A DNA stretch of 50,000 nucleotides. Origin: Nemertoderma westbladi (lineage: Eukaryota; Xenacoelomorpha; Nemertodermatida; Nemertodermatidae). The notes under the pieces were generated by a model. The model saw nothing but the letters and a program-made list of their open reading frames with translations. It did no database searches and was not told where the DNA came from. Positions within the stretch are counted from its first letter, which is position 1. Each line of letters begins with the position of its first letter. The position numbers and the translations under genes were made by a program. Positions 21,797-31,800 of this stretch are shown piece after piece. Location of the stretch: positions 1 to 50,000 of the forward strand of contig JAUCBJ010009154.1 in assembly GCA_032718475.1 (NCBI GenBank), written 5' to 3'.

Positions 21797-22037
21797 TTGG
21801 GGGCTTTTTGCAGCTGACTGAACCTGCCTGCCTGTTGTTTCTACGTGGCTAAAGGGAATTGCAGGATACGGTCGCGTACTGACATTTTTGTGAAACTATC
21901 GCAGTTCCAAGTATTGCTCTTCTTTTTCCATAACGAAGTATACAGTATATTGGACAGGTTTCACTTTCATCAAAGAGTCAACTTTCCTCGGACATGTTTG
22001 TATCAGCCGATCGGCGGTTGATCAGCTGGGTTGCAGC

Positions 22038-22871
22038 TTGGGGTTTTCGCATTGCCTCGCTCGTAATAGCCAACTAATACGTTGGTCTCAGTTGGAAGAA
22101 GTCATTGCAGTCGTGAAACGTAATGTTGGTACTACGACATCGCTACTTACGAAAGCTAAGGAGTACGTTAATGCCGCGATTGATCTTGAGTCATCCAAAT
22201 ATAAGTCTCAGCTTGAGTTTATACTTTAGACTTTGTTCTATTAGACGATATCCCATCCACTTTGAAAGCACCTGAACATCCGAAAGTATGTCCTAATAAC
22301 AACGGAAATGCTGAGAAAAATTGAACAGCTAGTGGATATTGAAGTCAGTTATGATGAGTTTCAGGCAGCTGGATACGTCGCAGGATTCCTGGTAAAGGTA
22401 ATCCCAGAGTTAGACATCACAGGTGATATTTAAGAGGAGGATAATATATTTACCCAAGCCCTAACTCGTGGTGGATTACAACTTACTCCGCATCACCTGG
22501 TATGGTGGACCAGGACCATGGCGTCTGCTGCATGGGTGGATGCTGTACATGATGGAACTATACCTATACGGTACTACAAACAACTAACTCAAGTAATACA
22601 CATTATTGCGGTCTATTACGGTATATCCCAACTGCCACCAATAGCTGCTTGCTGTACCCTAGCAAACACCCTTCTTAATGGAGTACAAAAGCGATCTATG
22701 GAAAGGCAGAAACGGCGCGACTCACATTCTGGTGATAAGGCAGCACAAACTAAATTCCTCCGAATAACGGGAAGGGGACAAAATAAGGGGGGGGAAACTG
22801 GACGCAATAAAAATTCATCCCTCTCCAGGGGAAATTCGACGCAAATAACAGCTGATTACTCTCAAAAATAA
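22038..22871 (+). other. Two unrecognised open segments downstream of the THAP-like remnant
   Basis: Segments at about 22038-22229 and 22440-22871 have a protein-like composition. The second includes QLPPIAACCTLANTLL and a basic Lys/Arg/Gly-rich end. They lie in different frames with stops between, on the same strand and inside the same inverted repeats as the THAP-like piece. They may be further decayed parts of that element's protein. No family is recognised. Confidence 0.3.
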
Positions 22872-23034
22872 AACTGTAACCTGTTATATTATGTTTAGTT
22901 TATTGTTTTGTTTAAAATAACGTGCCACTGTAACCTGCTCCTTTCCCTAAATTGAGAATTTAACATTGAGGCGGGATATTGATTCGCCTAGTTTCCCCAG
23001 GGGTGGGGAATATTGGGTCGGCAATCGTAATAAA

Positions 23035-23135
23035 TAATAAAGTAATAACATAAAGTACCTACTAGTAATATAAAGTAAGAACCTAATAATAATATAAAGT
23101 ACCTAATAATAATAGCCCTATAAAGTAATAATATC
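23035..23135. repeat. Imperfect AT-rich tandem repeat (ATAAAGTACCTAATAATA-type)
   Basis: About four diverged units of 20-30 bp containing ATAAAGTA and CCTA(A/C)TA. Non-coding, and followed by a 23-base G run at 23164-23186. Confidence 0.6.
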
Positions 23136-23163
23136 AGAATGGCGGTTGGGAGTGGGGGAGGGA

Positions 23164-23186
23164 GGGGGGGGGGGGGGGGGGGGGGG
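23164..23186. repeat. 23-base G homopolymer
   Basis: Uninterrupted G run flanked by GGAGGGA-type and TGGTGGTGG sequence, the whole region 23145-23200 being G-rich. A G-quadruplex is plausible. Confidence 0.95.
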
Positions 23187-24101
23187 TGGTGGTGGTTACC
23201 TGGAACCTGGCTTGAGAACTGCTAGGATAGTAAATGACCAGAGATAAAGAATATATAGAGAGGTCCATGTATGTATATTGTATAGACAATTTACCGCTAG
23301 TTGAATCCGTTATCATCTGTGTCATGACATTACCCTGGGATAGGGATACTGTTCGTATCGTTTTTATGTCGCACAATGTACTAAACACGGTCGTTCAAGA
23401 CTATAAAGAATAGTTGGTACACTACACTCGTCTCCTTTGTTACAAGCCTCGCTGTGCTCGTCCTTTATTTCTTGACACCAAAATATATTATGTTATTAAT
23501 AATTACGATTGTGTACTAAATTTCATGAAAATCCTTTGATAACAATGTCTATAACAATATAAAGCAATACCAAACCAATGGACTTCGCTAGCGAAGTCGG
23601 ATGAAGGGGTGTGCCAGTCCTGTAGTATAGTAGTCCTTGTGATACACTGATACAGACTGACAGCTGGTCAGTGGTCAGACTGTCAGACATATACTGATAT
23701 ACAGATATATGATATAAAAACTATTGTAATTTAAAATTTAATACCGGTAGACCTATTTGCTATTACTGATTACAGTGCAGTATTATAACAGTACAGCAGT
23801 CAGGCAGTATAAAGCACGAAAACATAGACCTGTAATTAGACATAGATCTGCTAATAGATATAGACTGATAGATATAGATCTGTAATTACCGGTACAGCGG
23901 TAAGAATAATGAAATGATCTGGATAGTTCAGTAGTTGATTTATATACAGATTTATATTAAATTGAACTGTTGAAATTCTGAAATTGGCTGATTGCAGGAT
24001 TGGCTGTAGGGCCTATTGCAGAATATCAACATTTTTTAAGGTAAGGGAAAAATGCAAAAAGCCTGCGTGTAAAGTATCTCTGTTTGTCTGTACACGTTTG
24101 A

Positions 24102-24326
24102 CGTTATATTACTGCATACATATTAAAGAATAAACGGAAACTACGCGACTCAAACTCCACACACGGTATATATGTCTCCCCAGATCTGACCAAACTGCAG
24201 GCAACACAAGCATATGTTAAACGACAAGAAGCCCGTAATGCCCGGTCTGCAATAAGTAACCCCAGTCTTCTGCAAAATGGTACACCAATAATTGAAGCTT
24301 CCATTAACTTGCCCTCACAATCCTGA
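24102..24326 (+). pseudogene. C-terminal remnant of LINE ORF1
   Basis: 75 open codons ending at TGA 24324-24326. The segment contains GIYVSPDLTKLQ followed by a helix rich in Gln, Arg and Lys (AYVKRQEARNARS). A V/I-S-P-D-L-T motif followed by a basic helix is the usual C-terminal end of ORF1 proteins, the nucleic-acid-binding chaperones of CR1/L1-like elements. The upstream part (zinc knuckles or coiled coil) is missing. ORF2 continues in the same frame after the TGA. Confidence 0.65.
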
Positions 24327-24332
24327 AAACAC

Positions 24333-27310
24333 GTGCACTCAGCCACTGCATCTCTGAATGATATTAAGGCTAGGCCTACACATTCCCAATATAATGTTAC
24401 TGCTGATGATGATGATGTAAATAACAATAAGACTGTAACCCCAACCCTTATTTGCATGAATTGCCGATCAATCCGGAACAAACTTTCAGCTCTGCAATTC
24501 CTTCTAACCATTCATATGGGAAACCCGCTCATAATCTGTCTTACGGAAACACATCTTATTAATGATGAATCGGACGATATATTCTCCTGCCCTGAACTGA
24601 AAGACTTTATTATATTTAGACGAGACCGCCCGGGGACAACTAGCTCCAATCGTGGTGGTGGTGTTGCAATGTTAATATCGCAAGTACTTCAACCAATCAA
24701 GGTAGATTCTCCTTCAGTAGGTGAGTCTTTATGGGTCGATTTATATGCATATAAAATGCCAATGCGGTTGGGCACAGTATACATTCCTGATGTAACTGCT
24801 GATAACATTAACTGTATAACTTCTGACTTTGAACTGTTCTGCCCTATAGAACTTACGCGACCTGTTATCATAACTGGAGACTTTAATCTCCGCCATATCG
24901 ACTGGTCCATCCCAGCCCCATCTAATCAATGCCCATACCCAACTGTGGCCCAGCGATTTATTGATTCGATCTCTGACAGGTACCTAACACAACTGGTTCT
25001 AGAACCTACTCACACAGAGGGTGGTATCTTAGATCTTGTTTTCGCGACTGATCCGATGCTGATAGGTGATACGGCTGTTGGCAACCGCTTTGGTATTGGG
25101 GATAAACTCAGCGACCATTTTGTTATAACTTGTTCGGGGCTTCCCCCTATAAATAATGGAAAGCTCCCCACCAACCGGACTAGAGATTGGTCCAGAGCCA
25201 ATTGGAATGAGATATGTGGTACTGCTTCGATGATTGATTGGTCTGACGTTGTCAACCCAAATTTGTCACCTCAAACAAACATTGAATCATTTGAGTTTAT
25301 TCTACACTCTATTGTTTCGGACTGTGTACCCCTATCCACACCCAACTCACGAAAGGAAATCCCTGCGATAAAGAAGCTGCTACGCTCTATTTCCCGTATT
25401 AGACAAAAACTGAAACTCTCTTCCCAACCATGGCGCATTAAAGATCTCCAAGATAAGTTACTGGCACTGAACAACAAATTGGAAGCAACATATCTTCAAT
25501 CCCGAGCTGATAACGAAAACAGAATTTTGAGACACAAAAATTCTAAGAAATTCTGGAGATACACCAAATCAAACCTCCATCGGAATAGTAATGTTTCCTC
25601 TTTGAAGGATCCTGCTGGTGTTACAGTTACAGGCGACAATGAACGCGCCAACTTATTAAACACGACCTTTCAGGCGGCCTTCACACAGGACAATGGATTA
25701 AATCCGCCACAACCCACCAAGCACCCTCCAGCTCAGAATCTATCAAACATACAATTTGACAAAGTTGAAGTGTATAAAATTCTCAGTAAGCTCAAAGTTA
25801 ACAAAGCTGCTGGCCCTGACAGAATTACGGCTGTACTGCTCAAGAGTATTTCTGTTTGGGTTGCTGAACCAATCAGCTGCCTCTTTCAACAATGTTTCGA
25901 TTCTGGTTTTGTCCCTGCATCCTGGCGGTTGGCCCACATAATTCATATCTTCAAGAATAAAGGCCCACGCACTGATCCGTCAAACTATCGACCTATTTCT
26001 CTAACAAGTCTACTGGTAAAAACAATGGAAACAATAATACAAAACCGTATGATTGCATACTTAGTCCGCATAAAGGTCATCAGTCCCCACCAACACGGTT
26101 TCCTCAAATCAAAATCAACTTTTACTCAACTACTTGAATGCAGCCTCGATTGGGCTACATTTCGTAACTCGAGTGTTGGTGTGGACATAATCTACACAGA
26201 CTTCAAACGTGCATTCGATAAAGTTTCACACACAAATCTTATATCAAAACTTCAATCATATGGTATACATGGCCAGCTGTTGGTCTGGCTCTCTGCCTTC
26301 CTCGCTGATCGCTGGCAACAAACAGTAATCAATGGGTCTCTATCCTCCCCCGTTCGTGTTACCAGTGGTGTTCCACAAGGGAGCGTTATTGCACCATTAT
26401 TATTTATTGTCTTTATAAATGACATCGTTGAGTCAATATCTACCAACACCTTTATCAAGATGTATGCAGATGACACTAAATTGTATCGTCCAATATATTC
26501 CCCAACAGACTCATTAGCACTTCAACAAGATATAAACTCCTTGGTTTCATGGTCCTCACAGTGGCAAATGAATTTTAACATTAAAAAATGCAGTGTTGTT
26601 CAACTGCAAGCCCCACAGGTACATACAATACGGAGCTACTATATGGGTGATACAGAACTAGCCAATTCGAAAGAAGCCAGAGACCTAGGAATAATTATTT
26701 CCCCTGACCTTCGTTTCAGTGAACATGTTGCTCAAATTACAGCCAAAGCAAGAAACACCTGCTGTCAGATCCATAGAGCGTTCGGTCACCGTGATGCCAC
26801 ATTCCAATGGGGGTTATACTGTACTTACGCCAGACCTATAATTGAACACAATAGTTCGATATGGTGCCCTAGTCTCGTTAAAGATATAGACATTCTAGAA
26901 TGTTCTCAGCGATCTTTCATCCGTTACCTTCCTGGTATGTTTGGTCTCAGCTATGCCGACAGACTAGCAAGGTTCGATGCTAAGCCCCTGGAATATCGCA
27001 GAATATTCAATGACTTAGTCGAAATGTTCAAACTAATAAACAGTCTGAGTCCCCTCAGTGCTACTGTAACAAAATTTTTCGGCTTGTTACGCGATCAACC
27101 AGAGGAAATGGGTGTAAGATATTCCTTCCACGATCAACAAATTGTATATTTCAAAATCATTTCGTAGTTCGGCGTATATCCGTCTGGAACAGTCTCCCAT
27201 CCAATGTAGTTCTATGCACAACTGTGTCATCATTTAAATCCCGCCTCGATAATGTGGATCTTCTACCTTACTGCAAGGGCTCTTGGAAGAACACGATGGA
27301 CACTGTTTAA
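24333..27310 (+). pseudogene. LINE ORF2: APE-type endonuclease plus reverse transcriptase, frameshifted near its end
   Basis: Open for 944 codons (to TAG 27165-27167). The N-terminal part is an APE-like endonuclease: NCRSIRNK (about 43-50), TETHL, GDFN (182-185), LDLVFAT and SDH (260-262). The reverse transcriptase follows: AAGPDRI, NYRPISLTS, TDFKRAFDKVSH, SGVPQGSVIAPLLF and catalytic YADD at 711-714. A Tyr/Leu-rich C-terminal part resembles CR1-group proteins. After the TAG the typical tail (VWNSLPS) continues in the next frame to TAA 27308-27310, so a late frameshift removes about 50 residues. EN and RT core motifs are intact. No ATG occurs in frame before codon 42 (24456), which lies inside the endonuclease. 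Confidence 0.92.
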
Positions 27311-27570
27311 CCCCACACCCCGTAATTAACAGTTCAATATCCTATAATAATTTAGTTGTTAAAGTTATATTTTAAAATTATGTTTTTATCAATATCAATA
27401 TAATATTTTTATTATAATTATACTGTATATTTATTTTACTTAAATTACTCTGTGGTGCCTCATGCACGGCTGAGTGCATTTTATTGCCCTATGTACCGGT
27501 AATATTTCTTGTATGTGAAAATTTTAACTGATGTGTCATTAAATCAAATCAATTCAAATCAATTCTAATC

Positions 27571-28195
27571 AGGCCTATGTCAGTATGTCTGCATGTGCCT
27601 ATTAGACGGTTAGATCAATCTGTCAATAGTTCCCAAGCTGCCAAGTGAAAAGGAGAACTTTCCTACCGGTCGTGTTCTCGTGTATATAGTGCTGTAGTAC
27701 ATAGGCTGATAGGCAGATAGGCCTGTAGGCTGATAGGAGGGTTAAAAACATCTAAAAATCATAGGCCTTCCGCCTATCTGCCTATTCACAACTCGGCTCG
27801 GTTTGCGGCAGTGACAGAGTGAGGTGGTGAGTCTGGACGGCAGTGTGGTTGCGGTCTGGCGGTATATGCCTTTTCACCTTTTTACATGCTCCCGAAAATA
27901 CAAATCAAATTTTAATCTTATCTTATCTTAGGCCTATCTTCAATCTTAAGATAATAATGTAATGTAATATTCATTTGTATTACAGTATTACACTGTTTGA
28001 ACTGCGGCCGGAATATTTGTGTATGTTAGTCTACTGGCAGTTACTGGCTGACCGGTCTAGTCTGTAACAGCAAGAGCTGGATAGCAGGCAGCGGGATAGT
28101 GCACGCACAGCCACATGGCTGCATGGAGACCGAGTAACGGGTTATGATCAGATGATAAGACTTACAGACTAGGCTAAGATAAAGCAGTAAAGATA
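27571..28195 (+). other. 5' flank of the DOK7-like gene
   Basis: Rich in TAGGC, GGCCTGTAGG, GATAGGCAGATAGG and CTGGCAG words. Contains a TATATA-like word near 27680 and an inverted pair (AGGCGGAAGGCC-type) around 27760. It should hold the promoter and 5' untranslated region. No upstream coding exon is needed because the first domain starts at once after the ATG. Confidence 0.4.
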
Positions 28196-28836
28196 ATGTC
28201 TTTTATCGGATTGCCGACCATATATACCGGGAAGGTGTGTCTTCGCGCCGGAAAGAAATGGAAGCCACGAATCTGCCGGATATTAAAGCAAGTTAGCTTC
28301 GATCGCGAGCTCAAACTCGAGTTCCATAAAATCAGCTCAGACCTGGACCAAACAAGTTCTAATAAACCCAAAGAAACCTTATCTCTTCACGCTTGCGAAT
28401 ACTGCGGAATGCTCACCAACCTAAACGTCGACGGCTACCATAACGTCACCCTTATTATCTGCGCTAAACGCAACGTCTATCTCGCGTTCGATTCCTGGAC
28501 CGAGATGGACCACTTCTCCAGTAAGATACGGGGGGTTGTGGACCCGGAAGAAACCTTCCGGATTTTGTTACCTCAGACCCGGAAGGGTTTAACCGGACAG
28601 TCCAAGACTCTCGGCAACATGGACCATAGTAAGTCCGATCCCGCTATCCTGCTGTTTCACGGCTCGGTTTTCGCTATCTCGTGGCTCACCCCTCCGCGCA
28701 CCCTCGGGACTTGGTATGTGAGGGACTTGGTTGGCTACGGGCCCAGACCCCCGGGGTTCTACATTGAATCGAAGGCCAAGAAATATCCTAACTATTTTTA
28801 TTTTGAAGTTATTGAGTCGCAGAAAAAACTAGAAAT
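28196..28836 (+). CDS. DOK7-like gene, exon 1: PH and PTB domains
   Basis: Starts at an in-frame ATG followed within a few residues by TGKVCLRAGKKWKPR, the first strand of a DOK7-type PH domain (family: GQVKLRDGKKWKSR). CGM...TLIICAKRNVYLAFDS matches the end of the PH domain. TWYVRDLVGYGPRPPGFYIE matches the PTB strand that reads W-x-x-x-DLRRYG-x-x-P-x-GF in DOK7. The donor gttagt at 28837 leaves phase 2; unspliced, the frame would stop at 28868-28870 with a truncated PTB domain. Both domains sit in one exon, unlike the many small exons of the vertebrate gene. Confidence 0.9.
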
Positions 28837-31800
28837 GTTAGTATTTCCTGATATCGTTACATTCTATTAGATTTTTTTAATATTTTTTATTTAACCCTCA
28901 CCTCCCAGCCTCTAACTAGTGGGAATTCTTTATATCTATCTCTATTTTCCAATGCTGAAGAAAGGCATATAGCCTAAAGGGATTCCCTTCAATACCGGTA
29001 GTGTAATAGTATGATATCGACTTTATTTTCTCTAGTTTGATAAACCGGGCCAAGTCGTTGCTGGACTCGGAACCGAGCCACTCCTCCTCCCAGGGGAACT
29101 TTCTACGGCTCTCCTTCCCCGGGGGGCCGGGCCCCCTCCTCCAGGGACGCCGCCCCTCTGTGGGGGGCCGCTCCACCCTGCCCCGCCCCCCTCCCCCCCA
29201 CCAGGCCCCCTCCCTCCCAGGCCGCGTAATAAAACGCCGCGCCTCGCAACCCATCCCGCTGCCCCCTCGCGCGGCGCCCCCCTCACCCCCGCGTCTCTCC
29301 GTCCGCGCACGTCTGGCCCCCCACACCGATGGCCTATTCGCCCCCCCTCGGCCCCCTTCCGAGCCCCCCTACGCGGCGCGATCCTTCGAGGATAAACTCG
29401 ACGACATCCTCGAGGCTCGCAGCAACTCCCGCGGATTCTCTTCCGACGCGGATTCCTCTAAGGATATGTTCAGCGACTCGCAGGGCGGGAGTGCGACTAT
29501 GACGTCAGGCAACGAGAGTTCGGCTCCTTCGCGTCGCGAACCAATAGAAACCGTGGAGTTGTCCGACTTCGAGCCGGACTCTACTGAGTACAACCGACTC
29601 GCGGCGTCCCGCTGGCCCCCTGACCACTCCGTTACGCAACACAACCCGACGTACGCGTTGGTGGTGGACGATTCGCAGTCCGCCGCGGTTGGTTGCGAGA
29701 CGACCCCCTTACTGCGAGGGCGCTACGTGGAGGTTGTTAGCCAGACACCGCTCACCGGGGGGGATTCCTTCAACCAACCCAGAGCCAAGTTCGTCGAGAT
29801 TGTGTCTCCGTCCCCCGAGGTCAGTTATATTGGGGGGGGGGGGGGGGGGGGGGTCCGATTTTACAGGCATTTTGGAAAGATTACTATTAATTATTACTGC
29901 TTTCAGGATTTACCCCCACTCCGGGTAAACAATGAAAGTAAAAATAAAACACTAAAACGGACAAGAGCGTAATAAATTATTACTAAATATTTAGAACCTG
30001 TTTGGGACCATTCCACGAGAAGTGGTCCCAGGGGAAAAAATATTTATTCCTTCCTATCAAGTCATTGCATATCTTATAATATACATAGAAGGTCGAATTT
30101 TCTAGAACAGTGATTGTTTCTTAGTCATTCCATGTTATATTGAAAATATTTGACTTCAAAGTTTGCCCTAATATTGCAGTTATCAAAATAAAAATTGCGC
30201 TTATTATGAATTTGGCGGGAAATGATAAAAAAATTCATGTTTACTAAAACTTTTCTTGTCATTACATAAGTATTAAAGTTTAATGTCTGGAAAAACATCC
30301 AAAATGTAATTCTGGATAATATAGTTGTTACCAAATTGCGATTGAAATGTTACTTTTCGTTTGTAACACACGTAACATAATATAACTAGAAGTTTCAATT
30401 TCTAAGCTTCCACTACATTTGGTAAGCCATGGTTAAGCATAGAAAGCAAGAATGTTATGTGCTCTAAAATGCCACAAAGAGTAAAGTATGCGAATAATCC
30501 AGCAAATAACCCATGTCCGGCAATATGGATGGATTACCACAACATAGCTAACATTTTCGTTATTGGGGTTTTTCTGGTCGAGTATTTAAAATCCGGGATA
30601 CCGGCGAAAAATGTAATCCGTTCCGACTTATTCTGAACGGAATCCCGAAGGACAAATAGTTGAAATAACATATCCTGTGTGTAACACGAGTGTTACACAC
30701 GTCCTGTGTGTAACACCAGCGTCACACACGTCCTGTGTGTAACACCAGCGTTACACACGTCCTGTGTGTAACACCAGCGTTACACACGTCCTGTGTGTAA
30801 CACGAGCGTTACACACGTCCTGTGTGTAACACCAGCGTCACACACGTCCTGTGTGTAACACCAGCGTCACACACGTCCTGTGTGTAACACCAGCGTTACA
30901 CACGTCCTGTGTGTAACACGAGCGTTACACACGTCCTGTGTGTAACACGAGCGTTACACACGTCCTGTGTGTAACACCAGCGTGATACACGTCTTGTGTG
31001 TAACACCAGCGTCACACACGTCTTGTGTGTAACACCAGCGTGATACACGTCCTGTGTGTAACACCAGCGTGACACACGTCCTGTGTGTATCACCAGCTGA
31101 AATGTTGATCCCTGTTGACTTCTATATGGGGAGATGCAAGCAGCACAGAGAGAAGGGGTATTTTAATTTATTAACTTAATTACGTTTCGATCAATTAAAA
31201 ACACATTTCTTAAAGCAAATCACTTGAACTAATTAAAAATCCGGCTTGGGAAATTTCGAAAATTTTGGCAGATTATTTGTGTACCAAGTTTGTTTGGATT
31301 GATCGAGTTATTAACGTTTAATTATTGACAGATCGACAGACACACCGATTGAGATAGTGGTATGCGTATGCTAAGCTCCTTCATTTTCGTGGCTCGCCCC
31401 ACATTATTACAATTATTTCCTGTTAGTTTAGCGTTGTAAATACCAGTAGTCTGCTTCCAAGTCATACGGTAAGATATTGTAGTTACTAAACCGGATTTCC
31501 ATATAGTGACACATACATACAGATTGCACACACTAGTTGTATATAATAGCGGTCGTGCACTACAACATATCGTTACGGATACATTCAACAACTATTCCCA
31601 AGTACGATTTACTTTAACCTATGATATCCAATCTATTTGCTATTAACAATCTTTGGAGTTTAACTTAAATAGTTTAAGAATCCATTTTGAACCTGTTATT
31701 GTTACATTTTGTTGTATAACAATATCTTATAATTTATGAATTGCATAAGTACATCACTAAAGGAAACTCATTATGTATAGAAATAACTTACGGGATAAAT

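Larger units (their letters stand above)
20966..23650 (+). mobile_element. 2.7-kb element bounded by inverted repeats of about 75 bp, with decayed THAP-like gene
   Basis: AGGACTACTATACTACAGGA, CTGGCACAC and TCCGACTTCGCTAGCGAAGT occur at 20985-21043 and, reverse-complemented, at about 23579-23640. Both copies contain the palindrome GACTTCGCTAGCGAAGTC at their inner side. Between them lie the THAP-like remnant and two further open frames. A THAP domain beside inverted ends recalls DNA transposons that use THAP transposases, but no catalytic domain is recognisable and no target duplication was found. Confidence 0.5.
24090..27570 (+). mobile_element. 5'-truncated CR1/L2-like LINE
   Basis: A 3.5-kb element in the order: end of ORF1, ORF2 with endonuclease and reverse transcriptase, a short AT-rich 3' UTR, and a terminal TCAAA/TCAATTCAAA simple repeat at 27540-27570. 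Such a terminal microsatellite rather than poly(A) is usual in the CR1/L2 group. The 5' end is placed where ORF1 similarity stops and is approximate; no target duplication could be confirmed. Confidence 0.85.

Noticed and set aside
28916-29326. Gly/Arg-rich minus-strand frames opposite DOK7-like exon 2
   Set aside because: Caused by the GC-rich composition of the proline-rich exon; low-complexity and without recognisable domains.
30669-31096. CRISPR-like array (29-bp palindromic repeat)
   Set aside because: Copies are directly tandem with no unique spacers, in an animal intron; an ordinary minisatellite.
31322-31591. 89-codon minus-strand frame in intron 2
   Set aside because: No domain, and repeat-like CTGTC words at its start; judged chance.
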